Below, piece by piece: positions 1-12,100 of a stretch of DNA of 64,000 bases; positions within the stretch are counted from its first letter, which is position 1, and every line of letters starts with the position of its first letter. Made by a program: the position numbers and the translations under genes. Source of the DNA: Torymus aiolomorphi (Eukaryota > Arthropoda > Insecta > Hymenoptera > Torymidae); the NCBI GenBank assembly GCA_036365515.1, contig CM070874.1:62949583-63013582 (forward strand), in the 5' to 3' direction. The notes under the pieces are model-generated. The model was not told the DNA's origin. It saw only the letters and a program-made list of their open reading frames with translations, and searched no databases.

Positions 1-1620
1 TTAATTTTATAAAAAAAAGTGATACGTAATCAAAACATTGTGTAAAAAATAATTTGAACAAATTACAATAAACTTATTTCTCAATAAAACTAGTATAATT
101 TGCTAATGAATTATCATTTTTAACTTATTTATTTATTTCTTATTGCATTTCATACTCTATAACCAATTCCAAGTATTTTTTATAATAATGGTCAGTTCCG
201 TCCCCTACCAAGATCATAAAATGTTACGTAAACTATAGCCGGAATATTTTGTAGTAGATTCGTTCTGGGTACTCATTTTAAATGTTATAATGAGTAGATA
301 AAACCTCAAAACGCCTATAAAAAGTTGGTTTTAGAAAAAAAAACCGCTGCCAATTCATTGGCCCGTAGCTTCCTCAACCGTAATTTGTTGATTCCTTTAA
401 TTAATTTTTAATAACAAAATTTATAATTTTTTAAAAAATTTATTGCATAATTATAAATAAATTCATTTATGAATATTAAAAATTGTTAATTTTTAAATTT
501 ATTTATTTATATCAAATTTATATAAATTTTGAGCTGATAAATAAAGTTATCATTTGAAATAGAAGTAAAATATCTATATTTTATAATAAAACAAATTGCT
601 ATCACGGTTGTTTTGTTATTAACAAAAACGTGTTTTTTTAAAAAAGTTCGTAACTCACAAATAAATTATAATAATACAGAATATAATGCATTCATAATGC
701 ATAATTCATAATTATAGATTATAATAGATATAATTTTTAAACATTTTAATTCATTTTGTTTGGTTTTTTAAAAATTAAAAAAAAATCATCGAATGCCTAC
801 TCAATGACGTTTCCTCATTCCACACCACCTAGCGGTAGATATCACTGCGCGTTTTTTAAAAATAAAATATAAATGCTTTTATAATATACTGATGATAACA
901 TCATTGGAGTTATGAGTTTAAAAAAAAAACACGTTTTTATTTTTGATGATAACTAAAGAACCGTGATAGATAGAAAATTAATTTTTTTTTAAATATAGGT
1001 ATTTTAATTCTCTTTCGAATGCCACCCACCCCATTCAGATACACAGAGCCGTTTCCGAGAAATTACGATTTTAAAAAAATGTCAAAAAATTTTTAACCTC
1101 AAATATCTCTGAAATTTATGGACCAATCATTTTGTCCAAAGAACTTGACCGAGAACTATAAAAATCTACCTCTAAAAGGAATTTTGAAGCCATTAAGTCA
1201 ATTTTACTCTTGTAATCGTTGGACATACAAAACTGATTTTTTCATTTTTCAATTTTTTACTCAAAATCTAGCCTACAGAATGTATTCAAATTTTAACAGA
1301 TTATAGCTATTTATATTCTGTATTATCATGATTTTTCTCAAAAAAATTGACCGTTAAGTTTAGAAGTTATAAGCTTCTTAAAAAAAAAATACGTTTTTGT
1401 TAATAACAAAAGAACCGTGATAGCTAGAAACTTTTTTTTTTTAGAAAATATAGGTATTTTAATTCTCTTTCGAACGCTACCCATCAGATTCGAATAACTC
1501 GATCCTATCATTAAAAAAAATCAAAAAACAGTTTTGAGAAAATCGCAAATTTGAAAAAAACCAAAACCCATCGCCCCAATCAAAAAATGGATTTTTGACC
1601 CGCCATTACGCAAAAAAAAA
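1..1620. repeat. A/T-rich interspersed repeat R1, copy 1
   Basis: No gene is visible here. The stretch at about 900-1610 recurs at 7690-8400, 9740-10450 and 45590-47050. The shared blocks run in order: an 'agaaccgtgatagctag' block, a 'ctctttcgaatgc(c)acccac' block and a 'cctcaaatatctctgaaattt' block. A terminal-type block (ccgctgccaattcattggc, then gcttcctc) lies at 346-377 and recurs at 5533 and 8981. Other R1 copies carry (CA)n tracts and a short terminal hairpin, the layout of Helentron-derived short elements (DINE/HINE). That family assignment is inference. Confidence 0.55.
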
Positions 1621-1762
1621 ACAAAACTAGGGGGGCTGCGCCCCCCAGCGTGCCTTCGGCCCCCCCCCGGCCCCACACACACCTACTCCTCGCTTCGCTC
1701 GTCGCCCGCCCCCTCCCTATGTAAAAACTTCGTTTTTACATAATAGGCACGACCGCAATACT
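1621..1762. repeat. GC-rich cluster of three small hairpins
   Basis: Three adjacent inverted repeats interrupt A/T-rich DNA: ggggggctgcgcccccc at about 1630, gccttcggc at about 1653, and tatgtaaaaac/gtttttacata at about 1719-1743. A cgcttcgctcg motif sits at 1691. The last two hairpins close on a C-GAA-G triloop when read on the minus strand. The composition is sharply different from both flanks. Nothing coding is seen. Confidence 0.55.
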
Positions 1763-2231
1763 CAGGAGAACCTTGCATTTTTATAAAAGCAAAAATTGCA
1801 ACACTTCCGATATTTATAATAAAAAAAAAAATTAAATATATAATAATAATAAAAAACCTAACTACATATACCTATACAATCTCAATTACAAAAAAATACT
1901 TGCGCACATATGCATATATTATACACTAATACCGCGAAAAGGAGAAAAACAGAAGGAGAATGCTCAATACTGATGTATTCGGCAACGGCAATCTGGCTTA
2001 GCCCTGCGACCTGCGTGCATGAATACTTATACTGCAGCAGTCGTAACGGCTACGCTAGGTACCTCGGCTCACGGTCGTACACACTTCTCGGACCTATGTA
2101 TACTACCGTGCTTCGGCTAGGCTGCGTTCGCACACCAAGAACAGCGGAAAAACACATGCGACTCGTGCGACCGCGAGGTATAAGATATATCTATATATAT
2201 ATATGATCGCGCGCGCTTTCTGCTACTGCTG
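1763..2231. other. Non-coding spacer, moderately GC-rich
   Basis: A 98-codon open frame exists at 1910-2206 but ends in a (TA)n tract, has no recognisable domain and has no second copy to support it. I see no gene or clear repeat here. Confidence 0.3.
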
Positions 2232-2392
2232 AGGGTGAGCTCACATGAGACGGAGTGATTCCGGCGGAACGTATTTAAACACGTGAGTGCGAGAGAGACA
2301 TTCGCGGCAGAACGCTCCGCCGACCTCTCTCTCGCACTCACGGGCTTAAATGCGTTCCGCCGGCATCATTCCGTCTCATGTGAGCTCACCCT
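2232..2392. mobile_element. Small foldback element (161 bp)
   Basis: The ends AGGGTGAGCTCACATGAGAC and its reverse complement are perfect. The arms continue imperfectly through tccggcggaacg and gtgagtgcgagagag for about 70 bp each, so nearly the whole element folds back. The paralogous R2 copy at 57.3 kb lacks it at the matching edge. Target duplications are ambiguous. It is MITE-like and of unassigned superfamily. Confidence 0.6.
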
Positions 2393-2414
2393 GAGTAGTG
2401 CAGCGTGCCGTCAG

Positions 2415-5335
2415 CCGTGGCGCACATGTGTCCATGGTGTGTGTTGTCAACAATCGAATCGTCTGGCTCCCGGCGTCCCCAGCAATGACTGTGGCTGCTG
2501 TAGTATGCCGCTCTGGTGAATCGTGTTCGTCGATTGTCGATGATTCGTCGGAGATGGGAAGGCAGTGTGTCAGCGGCGAAAGCAGATTTAGTAAGCATTT
2601 TCTCGTTCCTAACCTCTCTGATGGGTGAGCTGATGGTACTTTCGCTTGTTGCAGGTATCTGTGGCAGGGAGAGTAGTGTAAACGACGGGCACTGCTGCAG
2701 ACTGTTTCTTGGATGTATAAATGTTGTCTGAGTCATCTATTTATTAATTATATGTGGTTTTCAGGTGCTCAACTTTCCTTGTTTGGCTCTTACACTAGTG
2801 ACTATTATGTGTACAGTTAAGCTGCTGCTTGTGTCTTCAGCGTCTTCAGTGAAACAACGGTTTAAGGTCTCCACCAGTTCTTCCCCTCTAGTTGTTACAG
2901 GAAGCTGGTACAGTGAGTGAACAACAGCCATTGCTGCAGACTTTTCTTTTGTATGGTATGTTTTTTTGAGTCATCTATTTATTAGTCAATGTGGTTTTTA
3001 GGTGCTCAACTCTCCTCGCTTGTCCCCCAGAATAGGAACTGATCTTCTGTTCGTGCGCTTTGCTGATCCCTAGGCTGAGGCATTCCCTGACATTGAAACA
3101 CAATTGACGGTCTCTGTCAGTACTTTCCTCCTAGGTGGTGTGGGTACTGACACAGTGGATCGCTGTTAGATGATTCTCAGCAGACTGGCATCCATGGAGT
3201 AGTGCCAGCCTAGACCGTCTAGCCCTATTTTGCAACTTCTGCAGCTCTAAGTAATCTTCGAGTGTTAGTGCTTTAAAGTGTGAGGGGATAGGTAATAGGA
3301 ACTGGGAAATATTATATAAGTACTGTGTATGTTGTTAAATGCGATAAGGGTAGGTAGTTGTCCCTGGTAATATTAGCTCGTCTATTTAATTTCTAAGTTT
3401 AGTCAGGGTGTAAGAACTCGCTTCAGGGTATCTGTTGTATTAAAATACATCATTATGTATTTCGCAGACTTCTACCCAGTGAGACTTGCCTATTTAATAG
3501 TTTTCTACATGCTGTAAGACTGAGTCAGCTAGAACATTGTATTCTTTAGGCATTGAAAATTACCATATTACAACATTTATAGCTCATACATTACACAAAA
3601 GTTTTTTTTGAATATATGATATTCCTTTAACATGTACTTATATAATATTACACAATTTTGATTCTTTTAGTTCAATCGCTTAGGTCCTGGGAACATAGTA
3701 GGTTAAGCTGGGTAATCTTATATCAAATTTTTTAAATTTGTTATGAAAAATCTTTTTGTAGAAAACAGGGAAATAGATATTTTGTTTCTTTAATTATTCT
3801 TCCAATGTGTTTATCCCATTGAATATTGTAATCAAATGTAATTTTGTATCTTATTATTATGTTTTTGTAATTATATTATCTTTGGAATGTTATGTCGATT
3901 TTTTCCATCTTATTTAGAGCTATTGTATCGAATATTTCTGTGTAAATCTAATTCTGTGAAATAATAAGTGAAAATTCACTATACGTGTATTGGGGTATTA
4001 AAAATCATGTTTATACGTTTAGATGATCCAGTAATTATTGTACATAAAAATGTTAATTGGGAATAAGTTTTGTTTAAACTATATCTACATGCTTTGTATT
4101 TAACAGTTTTATTGAAAGTCAAATTCTTGTATGATAAGCGAAAATCGACTATTTCAGGTGTATTTAGGCATTAAAAATCGTTTTTATAGGTCTAAGCGGT
4201 CAGGAATCCATTTTATATGAAAATGTTAAATGGGAAAAAGTTTTGATTAAATATTATGTAGAACTTTTGTATTGAACATGTTTGTGTAAAATCAAATCCT
4301 GTCAAGTTTTAGCCGAAAATCGTCCATTTTATGTATGTTTTGACGTTTAAAATCGTTTTTATAAGTCTAACTCGACAGGAGTTGATTTTACACGAAAATG
4401 TTAAATAGAAAAAAGTTTTGTTTAAATATTATCTACAACTTTTACATTTAATATTTTTGTATAAAATCAAATCTTGACAAGTTGTAGCCGAAAATCGTCC
4501 ATTTTATGTATATTTAGGCGTTTAAAATCGTTTTTATAAGTCTAATTCGTCAAGAATTGGTTTTACACAAAAATTTTAAATGGAAAAAAGTTTTATTTTA
4601 ATATTATCTACAACTTTTGTATTAAACATGTTTGTGAAAAATCAAATCCTGACAAGTTATAGCCGAAAATCGTTCATTTTATGTGTATTTTGGCGTTTAA
4701 AATCGTTTTTATAAGTCTAGCTCGTCAGGAGTTGATTTTACAAAAAAATGTTAAATGGGAAAAAGTTTTGTTTCAATATTATCTACAACTTTTGTATTTA
4801 ACATTTTTGTGTAAAATCAAATCCTGAGAAGTTATAGCCGAAAATCATTTATTTTTGACCATTTTTGGCCGTTTTTCGCAGTTATCTTGGCAAATATTGG
4901 TCGTACAAAAAAGTGTTCAACATAAAAAAGCTGTATTTTAATTAGTTTTAGCAGATAGACCTATACATATTAGCTTAAAATTAATTTTTCTAGACATTAG
5001 GATTAAAAATCGATTTTTTGAGATATTTCTTTGTGCTCGCATTTGAAAAATTTTTCATCGATCTATCTCAATATAGAACCAGCAGTTAGGTATAATTAGA
5101 GGAGTATTTTCCCGCAATCCCGATGAAATCGGTCGAAAATTCATTGAGATAATCGAGAAACTTGAGTACATACGGACGTACAGACATACATACATCTCAG
5201 AAAACGCTTAAAACGCACTCGCTCTGAGTGGAACATGGTTTTTACACATTAATTTTTCAGTATTTGAATTCTTACAATTTTCGCTCTGGTGAAATTATAA
5301 GGCTCTCCCGAGTAGCGGTCGTGCCTAAAAATGAG
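2415..5335. repeat. Long interspersed repeat R2, copy 1
   Basis: This matches 57282-59583 in the same orientation over almost its whole length. It starts near 'catggtgtgtgttgtcaac' and ends near 'agcggtcgtgcctaaaaatg'. The second copy lacks 3660-4103, with short matching bases at the break. The few ORFs inside are short, lie on both strands and lack known domains. The 3' part holds the tandem array annotated separately and an 'acatacggacgtacagacatac' segment. The class of element is unknown; a decayed non-autonomous element is likely. Confidence 0.7.
4100..4870. repeat. Degenerate tandem array, period about 172 bp
   Basis: The unit contains 'ttatctacaacttttgtattt', 'aaaatcaaatcctgacaagt', 'agccgaaaatcgtccatttt' and 'aaaatcgtttttataagtcta'. 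The landmark 'ttatgtatgtttt' recurs at about 4333, 4504 and 4679. Roughly four and a half diverged units are present. The same array appears in the R2 copy at 58.5-59.1 kb. Confidence 0.75.
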
Positions 5336-5378
5336 ACCTGTCCGGTCAAAATCGACCGAGTAGAAACTGAGATCCAGG

Positions 5379-5445
<67 letters not shown>

Positions 5446-5580
5446 CCATACAGACATTTTTCAAAAACCATGTATTTTGATTCCTAACACCTCGGAACAC
5501 AATTATAACATGTTTTTACAACAACTTAAAAAACCGCTGCGAATTCATTGGCCCGTTGCTTCCTCAAACTTAATTTTGTG
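5336..5580. repeat. R1-type 3' module with (CA)n tract
   Basis: The order is: 'gagacctgtccggtcaaaat', (CA)n at about 5382-5442, 'catccatacagacatttttc', 'acatgtttttaca', then the terminal block ccgctgcgaattcattggc / gcttcctc. The same order without the last block occurs at 8418-8608, where it ends instead in the GCTTCCTC/GAGGAAGC hairpin. An internal microsatellite plus a terminal hairpin is typical of DINE/HINE elements; the assignment is inference. Confidence 0.6.
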
Positions 5581-5756
5581 ATAACTTTAATTAATTTTTA
5601 ATAACAAAATTTATAATTTTTGCAACAAATTATGCCATAATTATAATTAAATTTATTCTGAAGATTAAAAGGTATTAATTTTCAAATTTATTCATTCTTT
5701 TACTTATTTATATCAACCACCATGAATTTTCCAGGTTTAACATAATATATACATCA

Positions 5757-5832
5757 AAGGGCGCGGCAGCGCCCTGCTTGGCGAGTAAAAGAACGAAGTG
5801 ACTAACGAGCAAGCGGGGCGTTGACGCACCCT
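5757..5832. repeat. Long imperfect GC-rich hairpin
   Basis: The arms gggcgcggcagcgccctgct and agcggggcgttgacgcaccc pair imperfectly around a cgagtaaaagaacgaagtg centre. It is an isolated GC-rich island in A/T-rich DNA, similar in style to the hairpins of the recombinase elements but without their outer arms. Confidence 0.5.
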
Positions 5833-5850
5833 TTATTCTTAATTGGAATA

Positions 5851-6394
<544 letters not shown>

Positions 6395-6403
6395 AAGAAG
6401 AGA

Positions 6404-6419
6404 TCTGCCATCGCGCGTG

Positions 6420-6481
<62 letters not shown>

Positions 6482-6497
6482 CACGCGCGATGGCAGA
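6404..6497. repeat. Perfect palindrome with (TA)n core
   Basis: TCTGCCATCGCGCGTGA at 6404-6420 is repeated inverted at 6481-6497, and everything between is alternating TA. The whole 94 bp can extrude as a cruciform. A further (TA)n tract of about 100 bp (6271-6371) and a short (GA)n tract lie directly upstream. Confidence 0.85.
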
Positions 6498-6499
6498 CA

Positions 6500-7689
6500 C
6501 GAAGATGGCTGCCGTGACTCCTATAAAGCCGTAGCAGCTTCGCGGGTACGCGACGGGCATCTTACGCGTCGCGAGACCGTTCTAATCCGGTCAGGATGCT
6601 CACGCGCTCGCGCCCCCGGTGGGCATGCCGGCTCGGCGCGGGTAATTCGAATCTCGAATTACCTAACTCGCGCACGCGTTACAGTAGATATAATAGATAG
6701 ATATAATATAATTGAAAAGTTTTTATAAAATATAATATATAAATCTTATTCCAAAGAATAATGATATAAAAATAAATATTTGATTGATTACCTAAATACT
6801 ACAAAACGATGTGTCCGGCAAGTATCTTCTGTCTTTAAAAGAAAATTTCCCAAAATTTAAAAAATTACATTAACAGTTTAAGAAGATGTTTAATTAAAAT
6901 TCATATTTGCAGATAATAGTTAGATTGACTTGTGTAAGAAAAACTTACATGAATTTATGATGTATAACAGCTCATGGTTAAACTATTTTAGAGGGTGGTG
7001 ACTTCTATGATCTATACTTCGAAAATGTTTACGCAAAAATTTTTTAACTTTTTGTGTTTCAATTACAGTTATTATGATAGTACTTTTGTAATATTTTTTG
7101 TGAGACGTAATTATTTTTTATACAAATTTTCATAGTAAATATATATTAAAATTTTATTTTAAAAATTCTCTTTATTATAATAATTGACTTGCCTGCACTT
7201 AATTGATTCCACCAGTTTCATGAGTTTATTTCTAGTAGTACTTACAATTTTTTGTTATAAAAATAATTCCATATTTCTATGTCACAAAAATGTACTTGTC
7301 TATATAAAATAATAATTGATTCCCCTTCTTTCATGTGTTTGTTTTAAACTATGATATTCTTTTGGGGGAGAGAGGGGGAGAAAGAGAGATGGAGAGAAAG
7401 AGAGAGGAGGAGAGAGAGAGAGGGAGGGAGAGAGAGATAGGGAGAGAGAGAGGGAGAGAGATTACAAATACACTTATACTCGCCAAAGTTTTACTTTTTT
7501 TAAAAGTATTTATATACATATACAAAATCACTAGCATTCTCGAAGCGCGCGGTGAGCGCTGTGATTTTATCGTAACTACACCACTTTTGTTTTTATGACC
7601 TAGCAACCCATTACACCCACCAACCAAACCACTAATAAATTGATATCATAACTAATCCATCATTTTTGAAGATAGGAGATAGGATTAAG
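6500..7689. other. Non-coding; GA-rich tract and dispersed repeat
   Basis: 6500-6700 is GC-rich and unique within the window. 7080-7350 has a second copy at 63780-63950, sharing 'gacgtaattattttttatac' and 'ataataattgacttgcct'. 7365-7460 is a (GA/GGGA)n tract. No gene is supported. Confidence 0.45.
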
Positions 7690-8465
7690 GAGTTATAAGC
7701 TTTTTTGAAAAAAACACGTTTTTGTTTTTGTTCATAACAAAAGAACTGTGATAGCTAGACATAAAATTTTTTTTCAAATATAGATATTTTAATTCTCTTT
7801 CGAATGCTACCCATCCGATCCAGATACATAGAACCGTTCTCGAGAAATTACTATTTGAAGAAAAGGTTAAAAAAACTTTAACCTCAAATATCTCTGAAAT
7901 TTCTAGACCAATCATTTTGCCCAAAGAACTCGACCGAGCACTATACAAAATCTACCTCTACAAGGAATTTTAAAGCGATTAAGTCAATTTTACTTCCGTA
8001 ATCGTTGGACATAGAAAACTCGTTTTTTTCATTTTTCAATTTTTTTCTCAAAAACTAACCAAAAGAATGGATTCAAATTTTTAGAGCTTATAGCTATTTA
8101 TATTCTGCATTATCGTGATTTTTCTCAAAAAAATTGACCGTTTAGTTTCAGAGTTATAAGCTTTTTAAAAAAAAAACACGTTTTTGTCAATAACAAGAGA
8201 ACCGGGATAGCTAGAGAAATTGTTTTTTTTAAATTATAGGTTTTTTCACGCTGTTTCGAATGCTACCTATTAAATTTAAATATCTCAATTCTATCATTGA
8301 AAAAAAGCCAAAAACAATTTTGAGAAAATCGAAAATTCGAAATAAAACAAAAACGAATCGGCCTTATCAAAAAACGGATTTTTGACCAGCCATAACACAA
8401 AAAAAAAAAACAAAAAGAATGAGACCTGTCCGGTTAAAATCGATCGAGTAGAAGCTGAGATCCAG

Positions 8466-8515
<50 letters not shown>

Positions 8516-8667
8516 CCATACAGACATTTTTCAAAAATCATGTATTTTGGTTCCTAACACCTCGAATATCAATTATAACATGTTTTTACAACTCAAAAAA
8601 TTACTATCACAAAGCTTCCTCTAGGAGGAAGCAATTTACTATCACAAAGCTTCCTCTGAGAGGAAGC
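7690..8667. repeat. R1 repeat, copy 2, with (CA)n and doubled terminal hairpin
   Basis: The R1 blocks are followed by (CA)n at 8467-8513 and then by two tandem copies of a 31-bp terminus, ttactatcacaaagcttcct... Each copy carries an 8-bp hairpin, GCTTCCTC-nnn-GAGGAAGC, at 8614-8632 and 8649-8667, with loops tag and tga. The terminus recurs singly at 10756-10774 and 47211-47229. Terminal hairpins plus a microsatellite suggest Helentron-type short elements. Confidence 0.6.
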
Positions 8668-8669
8668 AA

Positions 8670-8948
8670 AAGTTTTACTTAATCTGGGGAAGTTATGGAA
8701 GAATCACTCATATATGTTTAAAATCTCCTGTATTAAAATATACAATAGAACACAAACTAATCGTGCAAACAAAATATAAAAATTGTAATTATTTCAATGA
8801 ACAATCAAATAATAATAATGTGATTATATTAGATTTACCTACACTTAAAAATCAAAATAAACATTATAACTTACAACAAATAATTAATTATAATTTTAAT
8901 AAATTTACAGACATAGAAGGAAAATGCAATATTTGTAAATGTATTTAG
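8670..8948 (+). pseudogene. Ubiquitin-specific-protease-like fragment (fingers region)
   Basis: The reading frame 8670-8945 stays open and ends in TAG at 8946. The protein has a Cys-x2-3-Cys-like pair near KNCNY, then the hydrophobic stretch VIILDLPTLKN, a leucine/isoleucine helix, and GKCNICK. That order (Cys pair, beta strand, helix, second Cys pair) is that of the zinc-binding fingers of C19 ubiquitin proteases. No catalytic Cys box is present. It lies directly between the terminal hairpin of one R1 repeat and the start of the next, so it is a fragment. A matching C-terminal piece is at 10853-11142. The family call rests on pattern only; an unrelated transposon protein is possible. Confidence 0.4.
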
Positions 8949-8978
8949 CAGCAACAAAACATAATACAACCAAAAAAA

Positions 8979-10499
8979 ACCGCTGCCAATTCATTGGCAC
9001 GTAGCTTCCTCAAACTTAATTTACTGATTCCTTTAATTAATTTTTAATTCCAATATTTAAAATTTAATACTTCAGAAAGACAGAAATAACAAAACTCCAA
9101 CATAATTTATTCAAATTTTTACAGATAATTTATATACAAAATTTCACATACATAAAATATATATCACAATTGCCTATAAATTTGCAACTGATATTTAGAG
9201 CTCTATGTATTTGAATGTAATTTGTAGCATTCAAAACATAATTAAATTACCTATATTTTCTAAAAAAAATTTAGTTTTCCAGCTATCACGGTTCTTTTGT
9301 TATTAACAGAAATGTAAAAATTTAAAAATTAAAAAAAAATGAGTTTTGGATGTTCAACTATTACGATAGTAAAATTGTCTTATTCGCTTCAAAATTCATT
9401 GTACAGGTATATTATTGATAGTTCTCGGCAGAGTTTTTTTGGCAAAATGATTGGTTCATAATTTTCAGAGATATTATAAACTAAAATTATCTTTTTATAA
9501 ATTAAATTAAATTTAATTATAAACTAAATTAAAAAAAATTATAAATTAATCCTCAAGAAATAGATTTTAAAAATGTCTAGAAAAATTTTAACCTCAAATA
9601 TCTCTGAAATTTATGAACCAATCACTTTGCCAAAAGAACTCATCCGAGAACTATCAATAATATACCTCTACAATGAATTTTGAAGCGAATAAGACAATTT
9701 TACTCTTGTAATAGTTGAACATATAAAACTTTTTTTTCATTTTTCAATTTTTACGTTTTTGTTAATAACAAAAGAACCGTGATAGCTAGAGAATTAATTT
9801 TTGTTTAGAAAATATAGGTAATTTAGTTCTCTTTCGAATACCACCCACCCCATTTAGATACATAGAGCCATTCTCGAGAAATTACGATTTAAAAAAAAAT
9901 TGAAAAAAATTTTAACCTCAAATATCTTCGAAATTTATGGATCAATCCTTTTGCCCAAAGAACTCACTCGATTGGTATACAAAAGCTACCCCTACAAAGA
10001 ATTTCAAAGTGATTAAGCCAATTTTACTATAGTTATTGAACGACAAAAAAAATCACTTTTTTTTATAAATTATTTTTTTTCTCAAAAAATAATGAATAAA
10101 AAAACCTAAAAATTTAGTAAGTTATAGTACTTAATATCCTTTATAACCAAAAAGATATTCATGTTAATATCTTTTTTTAATTTCGAAATATAACCTATTT
10201 ACAAAAAATTACGTTTTCATCAATAACTTATGACGAAATATAGCTACCGACTTTTTTTTTTTAAATTGTAGATAATTTTATCCTACATACAGAGAATTCA
10301 TGATATATAAACAATATTTGTTCTAAATATTAAAAAAATCGAAAAAAAAATTTGAAAATTAAAAAATGGCTATAAAAAAAAAATTAAATTTTACAAAAAT
10401 AGAATATTGACCCCAATTGTGGAAGCAAAATCTAAAAAAATGATCACTCTCCCGTTAAAATCGGTCGAGTAGATCATGAGATATCGTGTATACGGACAT

Positions 10500-10586
<87 letters not shown>

Positions 10587-10607
10587 GACACACACACACA
10601 CACACAC

Positions 10608-10653
<46 letters not shown>

Positions 10654-10790
10654 CCATACGGACATTTTCTAAAAATAGTGTATTTCGATTCCAAATTTGC
10701 TAAATAACATTTCTAACACATTATCTCATAAACTTTTTTTTTTTACTATCACAAAGCTTCCTCTATGAGGAAGCAATAATACAATTTTAA
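8979..10790. repeat. R1 repeats, copies 3 and 4 (inverted then direct)
   Basis: A terminal block sits at 8979-9060. An inverted R1 segment at about 9240-9340 (ctatcacggttcttttgtta) is followed by a direct one from 9740. The direct copy runs through (CA)n at 10506-10651, with interruptions by cata and caga, to the hairpin terminus at 10756-10774. 9700-10790 is nearly identical in blocks to 45920-47230. Confidence 0.6.
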
Positions 10791-10852
10791 TTCTACAACT
10801 GTCTATTTATAATAAATGATTCATATGAATTAAAAAAAAAATAATAAATTAT

Positions 10853-11142
10853 AATATTGAAATTATACCAGAAATAAATATAACAATAGGCAATAAAAAT
10901 TATAAAATTGTAAGTTCAATTCTTCATCATGATAATACAATTAATGACGGATATTATACTAATATATTAATGAAGAATGATAAATATATAAATATATTCA
11001 AATAAATGATACAATAATCAACGATTTTAAATAGATAAATCATGTTACAGAATTTTATGTTATGTTTTTAGAAGAAATAGATAATAATCAATGCATGATA
11101 ATCAAACTTTTTACTTCTAAAATTTGCCCAATATATAATTAA
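10853..11142 (+). pseudogene. Ubiquitin-specific-protease-like C-terminal fragment
   Basis: One frame reads INITIGNKNYKIVSSILHHD, then TINDGYYTNIL, and after a frameshift near 10998 continues through NDTIINDF and FYVMFLEEIDNN to a TAA at 11140-11142. The piece Y-K-I-V-S-S-I-L-H-H ... G-Y-Y-T resembles the C19 box that normally reads G-H-Y-T around the catalytic histidine; here that histidine position is Tyr. An in-frame TAG near 11032 is TGG in the second copy at 46075. It probably belonged to the same gene as 8670-8948, split by R1 insertions. Confidence 0.4.
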
Positions 11143-11339
11143 AATAAAATAATCCACACGTAAGAATAAATAAAATATTTAAATTATGTATAAAAACAAA
11201 CCGTTCTCAATAAATAGTAATTTCAAAAAACTATTCAAAAATGTTCAAAATTTTCAATTTTAAATATTTTTGAAAATAATCGATCAATCATGATCAAATT
11301 TTTCACATATTGCCTATCTCAAATGCAAATTCGTCTATA

Positions 11340-12100
11340 AATTTCAGGATAATTCATCGATCTGGTCTCGAGAAATTACGATTTAAAAAAAAGTTAAAAA
11401 AATTTTAACCTCAAATATCTCTGAAATTTATGGACCAATCCATTATGTAAAATGAAAATTAAAAATACGGAAAAATTCCAAAATGATGTGTTATTGTGAA
11501 TATTTGAACGAATAGAAGTGCGCAGAGTAATTTAATTTATGATTTGCTCATGATAAGGGGCACTAAAATGTTTCAGAATCCACAGTAAACTTTTTTCTAC
11601 ACAAGATTAAGATAATAATTTCAAGAAGTTATATCCATAAATAAATGTCAAGAAAGTTTTTGTTCTCTCAGTGATTCTTAGTTCATAAATAGTTACAAAA
11701 TATTAGGTAAAATGAAAATTAAAATACGGAAAAATTCCAAAATGATGTGTTATTGTGAATATTTGAACGAATAAAAGTGCGCAGAGCAATTTCATTTATG
11801 ATTTTCTCATGATAAGAGGCACTAAAATGTTTCAGAATCGACAGTAAACTTTTTTCTACACAAGATTAAGATAATAATTTCAAGAAGTTATATCCATAAA
11901 TAAATGTCAAGAAAGTTTTTGTTCTCTCAGTAATTCTTAGTTCATAAACTGTTTATTTTTAATTTTACAAAATGTGAACAATGATAGATTATTAATTCAA
12001 GTGGTTTTGTGTACAAATTTCAACAAATCCAAGTGTTGAGAATAATGTAATTAATGATTGGTTCATGGTGTAGGACGCTAAACGTTTCAGAGGAGCCATC
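11340..12100. repeat. Tandem duplication, period 260 bp
   Basis: 11451-11700 and 11711-11950 are near-identical, with landmarks aatgaaaattaaaa, aaaatgatgtgttattgtga and cacaagattaagataataa. A much more diverged third unit is recognisable to about 12100 (gattggttcatg, cgtttcagagg). The array follows a short R1 block at 11360-11440. No coding potential. Confidence 0.8.

Noticed and set aside
2386..2736. Protein gene in repeat R2 (also 57151-57614)
   Set aside because: Frames on both strands overlap, the two copies do not keep the same reading frame length, and no domain is visible.
5228..5581. Open frames through (CA)n, (TA)n, (CT)n and (GT)n tracts here and at 6115-6560, 8294-8624, 10391-10707, 16155-16608, 21720-22368 and 51114-51317
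   Set aside because: They are translations of microsatellites ([24 protein letters not shown]) with no unique protein sequence.
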